Shown: positions 16,829-26,376, numbered from the stretch's first letter. The stretch is DNA of 64,000 bases from Leptospira perolatii (GCF_002811875.1 NZ_NPDZ01000002.1:372001-436000), one strand, 5' to 3'. Numbers and translations are program-made. The notes: generated from the sequence alone by a model not told the origin.

Positions 16829-19168
16829 TCAGACCTTATCCTTCTTTTTCTTCTTCTTATCTTTGTCCTTCTTATCATCAAGGACAGCCGGGAAGGCCAT
16901 TTTCCCATTGGAAAGGTGTGCTTTTAGGAATTCCTTTTTCTTTTGTTCTGCCCAGGGTAAAGCTAATGATAACTCTTCCGCTAACTTTATCAGACTGTCA
17001 TTGATATCTACAAGTTCTTCGATCACCACAAAATAAGACACGCTTGATTTTAGGCGGCTATCTCCTTTGCGGATTCTCTTCATTTGGTTTTTGTAAATTT
17101 GCTCTTTGATCTTTTCGAAATCTTTGGTCTTTTTCTTGGAGGTAGCCTTTTCTAGTAGGCCTGGAATTCTGTCGGCATCTGCTAATAGCTCGAAAATTTC
17201 CTCTGCCTGCTTACGAAGTTCCTTCAAGTCTTCCCGTTCTTCTTTGGACAGTCCGGATTGAAATCTGTCTATTTTTGAAGAAGTGCTTCTCAAAATATTC
17301 CATAAGCTTTCCGTAATGTGGTCAATCTGACCTAGAGCGTTTGTAACTGGATGAATGGTGTGAAATTCGTTTTCATCCAGATGTCGTTCAGCCAAGGAAA
17401 GGAAGTTAGAGAGAGAATTCTCGTACATCTTCTTCAAATTTTTGAGGTGCTTCGCGGTTTGCTTAAAGTCTTTCTTCTTCCCGTTTACATAGCCGGAACA
17501 AACCGTATTCATAGCTTTCTTGGCTACGACCAAACTTCCTAACATAGACGAAATGGTGCGAGAGAGCGCCTTTTCAGGGTGCCTACGCAAGGCCACCAAG
17601 CTTTCCATGCTCTCTTCATACTCTTCTTTTCTCTTGGCATGGACACGATTGAATAGTATGACTAAACCGAAGGTGATTGCCAGAATCACTGCAACTGCGA
17701 TGATTCCCCAGAAATGGAAAATTGCTGCAATCATTCCTCCCATTAGGGAGGCCATAATCGCGGTCATAAACCAACTTCCTACCACCGTAAGTACTCCGCT
17801 GACCCGGTTGACTGCGTTGTCTCTTTGCCAAGCGCCGTCCGCTAAAGAAGTTCCCATCGCGACCATAAATGTTACAAATGTTGTAGATAGCGGAAGCTTG
17901 TGAATCGTCCCGACCAGAATCAGGGCAGAAGCGATTAGGATATTTACCGACGCCCTAAGCATATCGAAGGCTTCGGTTTCGTGTAATCTTACGATCTCTG
18001 TAGAAAGGTTTTGCTTGAATCTGCTTCCGACCCAATTCCGAATCGATTTGGGAAGAACTGCTCGAACTGGATAATAAATTCCTAATGCGATCTGAACAAA
18101 GACTCTCGCAACTAAGCTTGTCTGAAAAGTCTCGAGAGTTTCTCCTTGAGAACCTAAGGTTACTTCTGTTTGAGTAACAGTTTCTGCCTTTTTGGATTTG
18201 AATAAGGCAAAGATCATTACGAGTGCAGCACTGAATAGGATCAGGTTAGGTGTGGGGACAGTTTCTGCCAATCCAGTAGCTAGAGTATTCACATCCCAGT
18301 TGGAAATCTTGATCAGTTCGTAGGTCTGCAAGCTCGCGATCGGAACCCCTATAAAGTTGACCAAGTCGTTGCTCGCAAATGCCATCGCGAGAGAGGCGGT
18401 TCCAAGCAGTACGACGATCTTCAATACGTTGACCCCAGCAAATATCAATCCTTGATAAAAGACAGAGAAACCTAAGAAGGAGAAAAGCATGATTCTCCAG
18501 AGGTTATCGTTAATCCAGGTTACCCATTCCTTTTGCAATATGGTAGATCCCTTCATGGCAGTCAGAAGTACGAAGAAGATAACAATGGAAGTGGCAAGCC
18601 CCGCGAAAATTCCCCCAAATACTTTCATAGAGTTTTCCGTCCGAAACGAGAAAATGAGCCGGAAGAAGAACATCAAGATTAGTCCAGAAAAGAACGCCAG
18701 AATTACCGAAAGCACAATGGAAAATATAATCTTTAAGGCACTCGCCGAATTGATGATTTCAAAAGCTTGGTTTACGGTATCGGTCTTAAGTAGCGCCATT
18801 GCCAGGGAAGCGCCTAACAATTCGAAAACGAGGGACACAGTGGTAGAAGTAGGAAGACCTAAAGTATTATATAAGTCTAACAGGATAACATCCGCTACCA
18901 TTACCGCTAAGAATAGAAACATTAATTCTTGCAGGGTAAACGCATTCGGATGAAAGATTCCCTTACGAGCTACTTCCATCATTCCATTGGAGCTCATCGC
19001 CCCAAACACAATCCCTACTGCAGAGATAAGAATGATGACCCTTCGCGTAGAGGCCTTCGAGCCGACTGCGGAATTGGTAAAATTGACCGCGTCATTGGCA
19101 ACCCCGACCAGGAGGTCAATTACGCCCAGGACGCACATTACTCCGACAATGAATAAGAAAATATCCAT
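16829..19168 (-). CDS. PiT-family inorganic phosphate transporter with C-terminal PhoU-like domain
   Basis: 779 aa. The two PiT signature repeats are present: VGVANDAVNFTNSAVGS near residues 21-37 with GLPTSTTVSLVFELLG near 103-118, and LPLSTTFVTFMVAMGTSLADGAW with DNAVNRVSG near 425-460. About ten to twelve membrane helices are predicted. From about residue 525 the sequence becomes soluble and helical (ALSRTISSMLGSLVVAKKAM, ENSLSNFLSLAERH), resembling the PhoU-like DUF47 proteins that usually accompany PiT transporters as separate genes. It ends in a long Lys/Asp tail. The function would be cation-coupled phosphate uptake with the fused helical domain as a likely regulator. The gene stands alone between two intergenic regions. 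Confidence 0.9.
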   Translation of the reverse strand: MDIFLFIVGVMCVLGVIDLLVGVANDAVNFTNSAVGSKASTRRVIILISAVGIVFGAMSSNGMMEVARKGIFHPNAFTLQELMFLFLAVMVADVILLDLYNTLGLPTSTTVSLVFELLGASLAMALLKTDTVNQAFEIINSASALKIIFSIVLSVILAFFSGLILMFFFRLIFSFRTENSMKVFGGIFAGLATSIVIFFVLLTAMKGSTILQKEWVTWINDNLWRIMLFSFLGFSVFYQGLIFAGVNVLKIVVLLGTASLAMAFASNDLVNFIGVPIASLQTYELIKISNWDVNTLATGLAETVPTPNLILFSAALVMIFALFKSKKAETVTQTEVTLGSQGETLETFQTSLVARVFVQIALGIYYPVRAVLPKSIRNWVGSRFKQNLSTEIVRLHETEAFDMLRASVNILIASALILVGTIHKLPLSTTFVTFMVAMGTSLADGAWQRDNAVNRVSGVLTVVGSWFMTAIMASLMGGMIAAIFHFWGIIAVAVILAITFGLVILFNRVHAKRKEEYEESMESLVALRRHPEKALSRTISSMLGSLVVAKKAMNTVCSGYVNGKKKDFKQTAKHLKNLKKMYENSLSNFLSLAERHLDENEFHTIHPVTNALGQIDHITESLWNILRSTSSKIDRFQSGLSKEEREDLKELRKQAEEIFELLADADRIPGLLEKATSKKKTKDFEKIKEQIYKNQMKRIRKGDSRLKSSVSYFVVIEELVDINDSLIKLAEELSLALPWAEQKKKEFLKAHLSNGKMAFPAVLDDKKDKDKKKKKKDKV

Positions 19169-19379
19169 GAATAACTATTCCTAAAAATTATTGGGCCTGA
19201 AAGCCGAATGAATGATTTGTGATTCTCTAGTTTTTTAGTTTCGGGGGCCGGCTCAACCGAAATTTATGGCCTTTGGGGATTGATTTATTTCATTTTCGTT
19301 ACAATTCCTCAAAAAAAGGCCCTTGCATTTGGACAAGTAAATTCCGCTTTTTAGGGATTGACTCCAGTTCGGGCTTTCC

Positions 19380-20936
19380 ATGAAATCTCGGGAAACAAAT
19401 ATTTCGGTGAAAATGCGTACTTTTTTTTCTCAACCAGTCGTTCGTTATGTATTCCTGTTCCCAACTGCCTTTTTTATCTCTTATTTTGCAGTAAATTCAG
19501 CTTTTCTAAACCAACCGTATCAGGAAATGGGTGATCTGGCGGCCAATGCACTGCAAATCATGCGTGCCTCTGAAGGAAGAGAGATGCTCGGGGCCTATTC
19601 TAGATTCCAGGTGAATCATATTGGGCCTATCACATTCTATTATTTAGGCTGGATTGCAAAGCCTCTCTTTTTCGTAGTTTCCGAACATGGAAAGTACTCT
19701 ATTGGAATTTTACTCTATAATTATGCCTTTCTATGCATCTCTCTTTTTCTTTTGTACAAAAAGTTAGAAGTTAGAAGTTCTCTGCTAGCGCTCACCTTAT
19801 CTTTGTTTGTCTGCTTGGCTGCTGCAGGTCCGGATATTTTTTCTTCGATCTGGGGCCCGTCCGTCATCCTGTTTCCGATGTTCTTATTTATTGTTTCCTG
19901 CCTTTTTTTGAAAAGGGGAATGCCTGAGGGCTTGCTCTGGTCTTTGGTCTCCGGGACGTTTATCGTCCAAAACCAAATCGGAGGACTGACGATTGTAGTT
20001 CCGATGTTCTTAATTTGCGGCGGTTGGGGAATCTATTCCCTAGGGTGGAAAAAATACATTAGTTCCAGGGAACACTGGAAATTCTTCGGAATAGGGCTAC
20101 TCTTTGCTCTTATCGCATTTTTACCTCCGATCATTCAGGAGATCCAGTCCTTTCCCGGGAACCTGAGTAAGGTACTTGCCTTAGGTGCAAAAAACAAAAC
20201 GGTGCATAAACCTGGTCCAGTCTTTGAATATTTATTTTCTTACTACCTCGGACCTTTTCCGTTGCTGACCAAAATTCCGAAAGATCTGATTTTGGGAGTT
20301 CTAATTCTTTTACCTGGAATTTATAGAGAAAGATTGCATGTTTGGGAAAAGGATCTATATTCTATTTTCTTAATAGGTTTTTTTCTTTCTCTATTCGGAG
20401 CCTTTAAATTGCAGGGCGGTTTAGTTTCTCACGTCTACTGGTTTGAATATGTTTTCGCTGCAGTTTTATATTATCTGAATTTTAGGTTACTGGCTTCCTT
20501 GGTGGGAAAGATTTCTGTAGAAAAGCAGAGTCGACTTTATAAAGCAGTCCTTTTTCTTTTGGTATTGGTGACTCTTAGACTTGGAAAGGCGGATTTTACT
20601 TATGTGGATTCTCCTGAGAAATTCCTAGACGCAATGCAACCGCAAAAAGACGTTTTATACAAAATCGAATGGGGTTTCGGGGACGAAAATCATATCCAGG
20701 GTCATTTGGCAACCGGAGTGGTACTCAGGATGGCCCGCCAGCAAATCCCTGTTTGCGTTTCCGAAAAATGGAATTTTCTGTTTCCTGAGGATTACCGTTG
20801 TGAGGCTCGGAAAAATGCTCCGAAAATAAAAAGAGTCGTTTTTGAAACCTTGGATCCACCTTCCCCGGAATTTAGAGCCGGGAAAGAAGGAGTATTCGAA
20901 TACAAGAATACTCGGATGACTCTAATGAAACAGTAA
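19380..20936 (+). CDS. Polytopic membrane protein, GT-C glycosyltransferase-like
   Basis: 518 aa with about eleven hydrophobic segments and a soluble C-terminal part from about residue 415. The first extracytoplasmic loop carries an acidic pair (QEMGDLAANA) and is followed by the phrase VNHIGPITFYYLG. This pattern resembles lipid-linked sugar transferases of the GT-C fold, where acidic residues in loop one act in catalysis. No PMT/ArnT signature is strong enough to name it. It could modify lipopolysaccharide or another surface glycan at the periplasmic face. The start is uncertain: no ribosome site precedes ATG 19380, and GTG 19407 or ATG 19413 remain possible. The upstream 211 bases contain only weak promoter-like boxes (TTGGAC-17-TAGGGA). 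Confidence 0.6.
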   Translation: MKSRETNISVKMRTFFSQPVVRYVFLFPTAFFISYFAVNSAFLNQPYQEMGDLAANALQIMRASEGREMLGAYSRFQVNHIGPITFYYLGWIAKPLFFVVSEHGKYSIGILLYNYAFLCISLFLLYKKLEVRSSLLALTLSLFVCLAAAGPDIFSSIWGPSVILFPMFLFIVSCLFLKRGMPEGLLWSLVSGTFIVQNQIGGLTIVVPMFLICGGWGIYSLGWKKYISSREHWKFFGIGLLFALIAFLPPIIQEIQSFPGNLSKVLALGAKNKTVHKPGPVFEYLFSYYLGPFPLLTKIPKDLILGVLILLPGIYRERLHVWEKDLYSIFLIGFFLSLFGAFKLQGGLVSHVYWFEYVFAAVLYYLNFRLLASLVGKISVEKQSRLYKAVLFLLVLVTLRLGKADFTYVDSPEKFLDAMQPQKDVLYKIEWGFGDENHIQGHLATGVVLRMARQQIPVCVSEKWNFLFPEDYRCEARKNAPKIKRVVFETLDPPSPEFRAGKEGVFEYKNTRMTLMKQ

Positions 20937-21026
20937 CTCAGGAATGTTTTTCCTCAGGGAAAAATTGGAAATAGGGTTTCGTAAACCTATGGCCGGATTA
21001 CTTTAGGCAAATCAAAAGGAGGTTCG

Positions 21027-21389
21027 ATGAAAATTTCGCTAGGAAACCTACCTCCCGAAATGACGGAAGAGGATTTGACCAAGCTATTCGCTGGTTACGG
21101 AGAAACTCGGCATGTTCAAATCAAAAAAGACAAGCTGACCGGAAGATCTCTTTGTTATGGCTCCCTGGAAATGGATGAAGAGCCGGGCAAAAAAGCCATC
21201 AGTGCTTTAAATAAAAAGGAAATCTCTGGAAAGTCGATAGCGGTCGTTGATTCCGAAGAATGGAAAAAAGAATTCGAGAAAAAGCAATCCGTGAAAGGAG
21301 CTTCTTCTGGAAATAAACTCCATGGAAGCCAAACCCAGGGGGGATTCTCCGGATCTGGGATCCGACGCACAGGAGGAAGGGGAAAATAA
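21027..21389 (+). CDS. RNA-recognition-motif (RRM) RNA-binding protein
   Basis: 120 aa. Residues 1-76 are one RRM: the RNP2-type strand KISLGNLP at 2-9, helix TEEDLTKLFAGYG, and an RNP1-like strand GRSLCYGSLEM at about 45-55, with the usual aromatic present as Tyr. The tail is a glycine/serine/basic extension ending RRTGGRGK, as in cyanobacterial and bacterial glycine-rich RNA-binding proteins. It should bind single-stranded RNA in the cytoplasm. A perfect AAAGGAGG ribosome site lies about six bases before the ATG. Its stop codon abuts the ATG of the FKBP gene, so the two form an operon. Confidence 0.9.
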   Translation: MKISLGNLPPEMTEEDLTKLFAGYGETRHVQIKKDKLTGRSLCYGSLEMDEEPGKKAISALNKKEISGKSIAVVDSEEWKKEFEKKQSVKGASSGNKLHGSQTQGGFSGSGIRRTGGRGK

Positions 21390-21791
21390 ATGAATCGTTT
21401 TGTGAAATTGCTTGGTTCCGGCGCGGCTGTATTTCTGATCATCAGCGGACTTTCTGCGCAGCCTAACAGCGGTCTTGTGATCAAAGAAATTAAAAAGGGA
21501 ACTGGAAAAGAAGCGTTCAATGGTTCGAATGTAACGGTCCATTATACTGGTTGGTTAACGAACGGAAAAAAATTCGATAGTTCCAAAGACAGAGGTAGAC
21601 CATTTAGTTTTGATCTCGGAACCGGGCAAGTGATTCGCGGTTGGGATAAAGGTGTGCAAGGAATGAAAGAGGGAGGAATCCGCAAATTGACGATTCCGCC
21701 CGAACTTGGATACGGCAGCACTGGTGCCGGAAGCACTATCCCACCCAATGCTACTTTGATCTTTGAAGTAGAGCTTTTAAAAGTTTATTAA
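21390..21791 (+). CDS. FKBP-type peptidyl-prolyl cis-trans isomerase, exported
   Basis: 133 aa. A short signal peptide ([20 protein letters not shown]) precedes a single FKBP domain with all usual active-site elements: [44 protein letters not shown] and [13 protein letters not shown]. It should isomerise prolyl bonds in the periplasm and help protein folding. The start codon directly follows the stop of the RRM gene; the ribosome site AGGAGGAAGG lies within the end of that gene. A strong terminator follows. Confidence 0.92.
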   Translation: MNRFVKLLGSGAAVFLIISGLSAQPNSGLVIKEIKKGTGKEAFNGSNVTVHYTGWLTNGKKFDSSKDRGRPFSFDLGTGQVIRGWDKGVQGMKEGGIRKLTIPPELGYGSTGAGSTIPPNATLIFEVELLKVY

Positions 21792-21810
21792 ACGAAGGCA
21801 ACTTTGTGTC

Positions 21811-21861
21811 AATCTGCCGGTTTTGCCATAAAATATCCAGAGCAAAGCCAGGCAGATTTTT
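21811..21861 (+). terminator. Rho-independent terminator of the RRM-FKBP operon
   Basis: Long stem made of AATCTGCC/GGCAGATT (21811-21818 with 21851-21858), continued by GGTTTTGC/GCAAAGCC with one G.T pair, loop of about 15 bases, then TTT. It begins 20 bases after the stop codon. Confidence 0.8.
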
Positions 21862-21932
21862 GAATCTGCTGTAATTTTTACGGCCTCCGTTTCCTCGAAT
21901 AAATTAGAAGGAAAAACGGGGCGATCCACTCG

Positions 21933-23462
21933 ATGTCGGCAGATGAGCTTGTAGAAGAACAGGAAATTATCCTATTATTTCCAACTGCGCATAACGAGTC
22001 TCTCTTTTGGAACCTTCCCACTCCTGCCTTATTACTCAGTACCGAAGGCGATGTTTTAGTAGTTAATCGCAGATTTGAAGAATTAACGGGAAGAGAATCT
22101 TGTACGAATCCAAACCACGCAAACTGGTCGGAGTTTGCGCATCCTGACGATTTGGATGGAATATTAGATTTTCTGAATGAAAAAAAGAGTGCGACTCATC
22201 CATCAACCTTTTCCATAAGAACTAGAATGAAGACTGTTTCTGGTTTTCAAAAAGTTCTCCTTCATGGAAATACAACAGCCGAGGGAAATAAATTTCTCAT
22301 TCAGATTCACGAATTAAATGAGGACGGATTCGTAAAAGATTACTCGGTAGAGGATACGGATTATCGTTGGAGATCCTTCTTGCTGGAAGGAATGGATCTA
22401 GTTGTATTTGTGGATTTAGATGGGAAAATTCTATTTTTGAACAAAACCTTTTCCGGTGCACCAACCGAGAACTTTGTTGGAAAGAATTTACGCGAACTAA
22501 TTGAACCAGGTTTTGAAGAAAAACTGAAAGAACTGATGAAGAAGGTAGAGGAAACTCACAAACCTTATTATATGGAGGATTGGAGTAGCATTACGGGTGT
22601 CCGTAACCATTACTTTGTGAGAGTTTCTCCTGCAACAAGTCAAGGAGAACTGCATGCGTTTATTTTCACGATCACGGACACTACGGAAAAAAAGGAATCC
22701 GACGACGAGATCCAAAAGCGTTTGGATGCTCAAAGGCATCGTCAAAAATTAGAAGCTCTAGGCACACTCGCAGCGGGTGTAGCGCACGAAATCAACAATC
22801 CTTTAACTGCGATCTTGAACTATGCAGAAATCGCTGTCAGTCAGCTGGGCAAAAACGAGCCCATTCAGAAAAACCTGGATGTAATCATTAAAGAAAGTGT
22901 CAGGATCTCCAAAATTGTAAGGAGTCTATTAGGATTTACTCATAAAGAAGGAGGTGAGAAGCGTCCTGTGAATCCTTGCGATGTACTCGCATCTTCCGTT
23001 CAATTTCTAATGCCTTTCTTGCAAAAGGATCATATTGTTGTAGAGGGCGTATGCCAGCACTCAGAGGGAGAAGCCGCTAAAAAGCACACAACGATTATCT
23101 CCACTGATCCTCAAAAACTGAATCAAGTTTTTATAAATCTTCTCACAAACGCTAGAGATTCATTGAATCAAAAGTATCCGGAAGCAAACCCGAACAAAAA
23201 AATACGACTATTTCAGGACGTCATTTATAGAAAAGGAAACGGGTTTGTCAAAATTACTGTAGAAGACCTAGGTCTCGGTATTCCAGAAAAGAATCGCGCG
23301 AAGATTTTTGACCCATTCTTTACTACGAAGCCCACATTTATGGGCACAGGTCTGGGGCTCTCGGTTAGCTTTGAAATCGTACGTGAGCTCAAAGGCGAAA
23401 TAGAGTTCGATACTGAAGACGGATTGTACGCCCGTTTTCACGTAATTCTTCCTATCAACTAA
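21933..23462 (+). CDS. PAS-domain sensor histidine kinase (cytoplasmic)
   Basis: 509 aa with no membrane helix. It has a PAS domain at about 25-130 (WNLPTPALLLSTEGDVLVVN), a second at about 145-255 (LEGMDLVVFVDLDGKILFLN), a HisKA helix pair with the phospho-acceptor in AGVAHEINNPLTAI near 285-298, and a HATPase with NLLTNARDSL, DLGLGIPEKN and GTGLGLSVS near the end. The family autophosphorylates on His and passes phosphate to a response regulator. No regulator gene is adjacent, so this is an orphan kinase. It follows the FKBP terminator and stands alone. Confidence 0.9.
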   Translation: MSADELVEEQEIILLFPTAHNESLFWNLPTPALLLSTEGDVLVVNRRFEELTGRESCTNPNHANWSEFAHPDDLDGILDFLNEKKSATHPSTFSIRTRMKTVSGFQKVLLHGNTTAEGNKFLIQIHELNEDGFVKDYSVEDTDYRWRSFLLEGMDLVVFVDLDGKILFLNKTFSGAPTENFVGKNLRELIEPGFEEKLKELMKKVEETHKPYYMEDWSSITGVRNHYFVRVSPATSQGELHAFIFTITDTTEKKESDDEIQKRLDAQRHRQKLEALGTLAAGVAHEINNPLTAILNYAEIAVSQLGKNEPIQKNLDVIIKESVRISKIVRSLLGFTHKEGGEKRPVNPCDVLASSVQFLMPFLQKDHIVVEGVCQHSEGEAAKKHTTIISTDPQKLNQVFINLLTNARDSLNQKYPEANPNKKIRLFQDVIYRKGNGFVKITVEDLGLGIPEKNRAKIFDPFFTTKPTFMGTGLGLSVSFEIVRELKGEIEFDTEDGLYARFHVILPIN

Positions 23463-23579
23463 GAAGAGCAGCCATTCTCCTCACTCTGATTCAAAGAGTT
23501 ATAGAAGGACTTTTCGAGCAAGAAAAGTTCCTATTTCTTTGTAGTTGACTTCCTTGGCAAAAAGAGGGAGCCTCCCTTC

Positions 23580-24794
23580 GTGCTTGGAAGTTTGGTTCTG
23601 ACCGTTTTACTCCTAATCATTCTCCTATATGGAAGAGAGGAGATGAGGAAGCTGCGAAGGAGTAGGAACTCCATTCCGATTCGAATCCACGTAAACGGAA
23701 CTCGAGGAAAAAGCTCGGTTACCAGGCTAATCGCAGCTGGTTTGAGAGAAGGTGGAATTCCGACTTTGGCGAAAACCACCGGCACTTCTCCCAAATTTAT
23801 TTATCCTGATGGAAGAGAAGTGTCTATTGCCAGACATGGATCACCCAACATCAGAGAGCAGATTGCAGTTTTGAATCACGCTAGAACTGAAAATGTGCGC
23901 GCGATTGTTCTGGAGTGTATGGCCTTGCAACCTACGATTCAGAAAATTTCAGAAGATAAAATGATACAAGCGACTCATACGGTGATCACCAATATTCTGG
24001 AAGATCACCTAGAAGTGATGGGCCCGAGAAAAGAAGACGTCTGCTTTGCGTTTGGCGGAACGGTTCCCCCTGGAAAACAAGTATTTACCGCAGAAAGAGA
24101 CCTTTTGCCAGTGCTTACCGAAATTTGTTCGGATAGAAGTGCGCAAGTCCATTCATTGAACCAATCAGATTTGCAGGAAGTTTTAGAAGAGGATCTTTGT
24201 GACTTTCGCTATTTTGAGCACAAGGAGAATGTTGCTTTGGCTCTAAAAGTTTGCCAAAGTGTAGGAGTTCCTAAACAAACCGCGCTTCAAGGAATGAAAA
24301 AGGCAAATCCGGATCCGGGAGCGACCTGCGCGTATTCCATGCAGTATTTCGGAAGACAGGTGACTTTCGTAAATGGTTTTGCGGCAAATGATCCTAAATC
24401 CTCTAGAAAAGTCTGGGACCTTGGAATCGCCAATTTTTCGAATGTGGATAAACGAATCGCGATTATTAATTGTAGATCGGATCGATCGGAGAGATCGATT
24501 CAACTCGGAAAGGAGATTTCTAACTGGAAGCAATCGATGCCCGATTTACTTGTGTTAGTTGGAGAATCCACCCATATTTTAGCAAAAGCTTTATTAGAGG
24601 GTGGAGTATCCTTTGGGAGAATCGAGATTGCGGAATCCGCTACGGAGTCCGAAGTTTTCGAGAGGATCTTGGATCTCGGAGGAAATAAATCTCTGGTAGT
24701 TGGCCTGGGAAATATCGCCGGAATCGGTTTGTCACTACTACGTATGTTTCGAAATCGCAGCGAATTTATAAGGATGAAAACTTGGATATCCTGA
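23580..24794 (+). CDS. pgsB: Poly-gamma-glutamate synthase subunit PgsB (CapB)
   Basis: 404 aa, start GTG. The first 20 residues form the expected membrane anchor, which supports the GTG over the ATG at 23643. A Mur-ligase-like ATP-binding domain follows: VNGTRGKSSVTRLIAAG, LAKTTGTSPK, VLECMALQP, VITNILEDHLEVMGP, FVNGFAANDPKSSR and INCRSDRSERS. All agree with Bacillus PgsB/CapB, which ligates glutamate through its gamma-carboxyl group using ATP. It overlaps pgsC by 13 bases, and pgsC overlaps the third gene by four, so this is a tight operon. A small inverted repeat AGGGAG-C-CTCCCT lies just before the start codon and includes the probable ribosome site. Confidence 0.9.
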   Translation: MLGSLVLTVLLLIILLYGREEMRKLRRSRNSIPIRIHVNGTRGKSSVTRLIAAGLREGGIPTLAKTTGTSPKFIYPDGREVSIARHGSPNIREQIAVLNHARTENVRAIVLECMALQPTIQKISEDKMIQATHTVITNILEDHLEVMGPRKEDVCFAFGGTVPPGKQVFTAERDLLPVLTEICSDRSAQVHSLNQSDLQEVLEEDLCDFRYFEHKENVALALKVCQSVGVPKQTALQGMKKANPDPGATCAYSMQYFGRQVTFVNGFAANDPKSSRKVWDLGIANFSNVDKRIAIINCRSDRSERSIQLGKEISNWKQSMPDLLVLVGESTHILAKALLEGGVSFGRIEIAESATESEVFERILDLGGNKSLVVGLGNIAGIGLSLLRMFRNRSEFIRMKTWIS

Positions 24795-25261
24795 CACTAT
24801 CGATAGGAATCGGATTGTTCGTAAGTCTTGCGTTTTCCGAGTTCTTCGGAATCGCCGCGGGGGGTTTGGTCGTTCCGGGATACATCGCATTACAACTTCA
24901 TAATCCGTTAACTGTTTTGTTTACGATCGGGCTAGGTTGTCTCACATACGGGGTAGGGCTCTTGGTTTCCAGGGTAACTATACTTTACGGAAAAAGAAAG
25001 ACCGCATTTCTGCTAATCTTGGGCTTTGTTTTGGGTGCACTTTCTTTTGAACTTTTAAGAAGGGCAGCCGGATCGAATCATTTTATCGATTCGATTCATA
25101 AAAGCGGAGAGCTCGCGGCGATCGGCCATATTTTGCCTGGACTGATTGCACTTTGGATGGATAGACAGGGTGTCCTTGAAACCATTTCTGCCTTAGTCAC
25201 CGGAGCCGTGATCGTAAGACTTACATTAATCCTAATATTAGGTAGCGAGTTCCAACTGTGA
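24782..25261 (+). CDS. pgsC: Poly-gamma-glutamate synthase membrane subunit PgsC (CapC)
   Basis: 159 aa, four to five hydrophobic segments; begins LSIGIGLFVSLAFSEFFG with AAGGLVVPGYIALQL next, the PgsC/CapC signature. It forms the membrane complex with PgsB. The start is TTG at 24782, 13 bases inside pgsB; AAGGA about eight bases upstream supports it, and the hydrophobic N-terminus needs no more residues. Length is close to Bacillus PgsC. Confidence 0.88.
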   Translation: MDILTLSIGIGLFVSLAFSEFFGIAAGGLVVPGYIALQLHNPLTVLFTIGLGCLTYGVGLLVSRVTILYGKRKTAFLLILGFVLGALSFELLRRAAGSNHFIDSIHKSGELAAIGHILPGLIALWMDRQGVLETISALVTGAVIVRLTLILILGSEFQL

Positions 25262-26376
25262 AAGCAATATACTGGAAACCGGGGACAGCGTCTGTCCATG
25301 TATACGTTTTGATCGCAGGGATTTCACTTATAGGTTTATTCTTGATTGAAAATTTCAAGATAGACCGAAAACAACCTTATTATTCACAGAAAATGGAAGC
25401 AGCCAAGACTGCTGATTCTGCTTTTGCGTTGATTCGATCGATTCGATTGGACCAAGGAAAGATTACGGATATTGAATATGATCCTGCTAGATCCGGATTG
25501 ATTGGATCATTTTTGACTCCAGTGACTAGCAATACCGGAATTATTACAGCAAAACAAACTTCAGTGAATCCGAACTTTGCAGCTTTGATCGTAGAAATGT
25601 TGCGAAAGGCAGGAGTGGAAGAAGAGGGGGTGGTCGCCATTGGCTTATCCGGTTCTTTTCCAGCCTTGAACATATGCGTTTACTCTGCCGCAAAATCTCT
25701 GAAACTGAAAGTGCTTTCTATTTCTAGCATTTCTTCCTCTCAATGGGGTGCAAACGATCCGGATTTTCTTTGGATCGACATGGAAAGAGAATTACAAAAA
25801 GAGAAAGTATTCCCGTACAGATCCATTGCGGTTAGCTACGGGGGGGTAGAGGACAGAGCTCTTGGGATCAGTAGAGAAGGGAGACTTCTCCTCGATGGAT
25901 CCGTAAAGAGAAACCATCTCCCACTGATCGCGAGCGAAAGCTTTACGGAAAGCATAGAAGAAAGAATGAGACGATTCAAGGAAGGAGCCGGAAACCAGAG
26001 AATCCAAGCTTATATCAATGTAGGTGGAGGCTCCATCTCTGTAGGAACTAGAGCCGGGAAAATCAGTTTTAAACCGGGTTTGAATGTTAGTCTTCCTCCC
26101 GGAGCTGCTAAGATCGATTCTGTAATGACTCGCTTTTTGCTCGAAGATATCCCTGTCATTCACTTGACCGAAATAGAGGAACTCGCAAAGAAGAATGGTT
26201 TTCCTCTCCAACCAAAGGTGATTCCGAAGCCCGGAGAAGGAGAAATTTTTTCGAAAGAGGAATACAATCGATGGTTCGTATTCTTTGTGTTAGCCGGGAT
26301 ACTGACACTTATCTTTTTCCTTTTCAGGTCGAGAAATGTCCAGTCTAGCGAGGATTGGTCAGGAATTCCACTTTAG
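25258..26376 (+). CDS. pgsW: Poly-gamma-glutamate system protein (PgsW-like)
   Basis: 372 aa, GTG start overlapping the pgsC stop (GTGA). One N-terminal membrane helix (residues about 14-31) and one near the C-terminus (FFVLAGILTLIFFLFR) flank a large extracytoplasmic domain with IGLSGSFPALNICVYSAAK, YINVGGGSISVG and LPPGAAKIDSVM. This fits the TIGR04332-type poly-gamma-glutamate system family found next to pgsBC in some bacteria; its biochemical role is not known to me. The stop overlaps the end of the convergent hydrolase gene by four bases, so no terminator and no pgsA/capA gene can follow directly. Confidence 0.75.
   Translation: MKAIYWKPGTASVHVYVLIAGISLIGLFLIENFKIDRKQPYYSQKMEAAKTADSAFALIRSIRLDQGKITDIEYDPARSGLIGSFLTPVTSNTGIITAKQTSVNPNFAALIVEMLRKAGVEEEGVVAIGLSGSFPALNICVYSAAKSLKLKVLSISSISSSQWGANDPDFLWIDMERELQKEKVFPYRSIAVSYGGVEDRALGISREGRLLLDGSVKRNHLPLIASESFTESIEERMRRFKEGAGNQRIQAYINVGGGSISVGTRAGKISFKPGLNVSLPPGAAKIDSVMTRFLLEDIPVIHLTEIEELAKKNGFPLQPKVIPKPGEGEIFSKEEYNRWFVFFVLAGILTLIFFLFRSRNVQSSEDWSGIPL

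Noticed and set aside
16653..17036. 127-aa plus-strand ORF
   Set aside because: Covers two terminators and the antisense of the PiT tail; its poly-Ser/Phe stretch is simply the complement of Lys codons.
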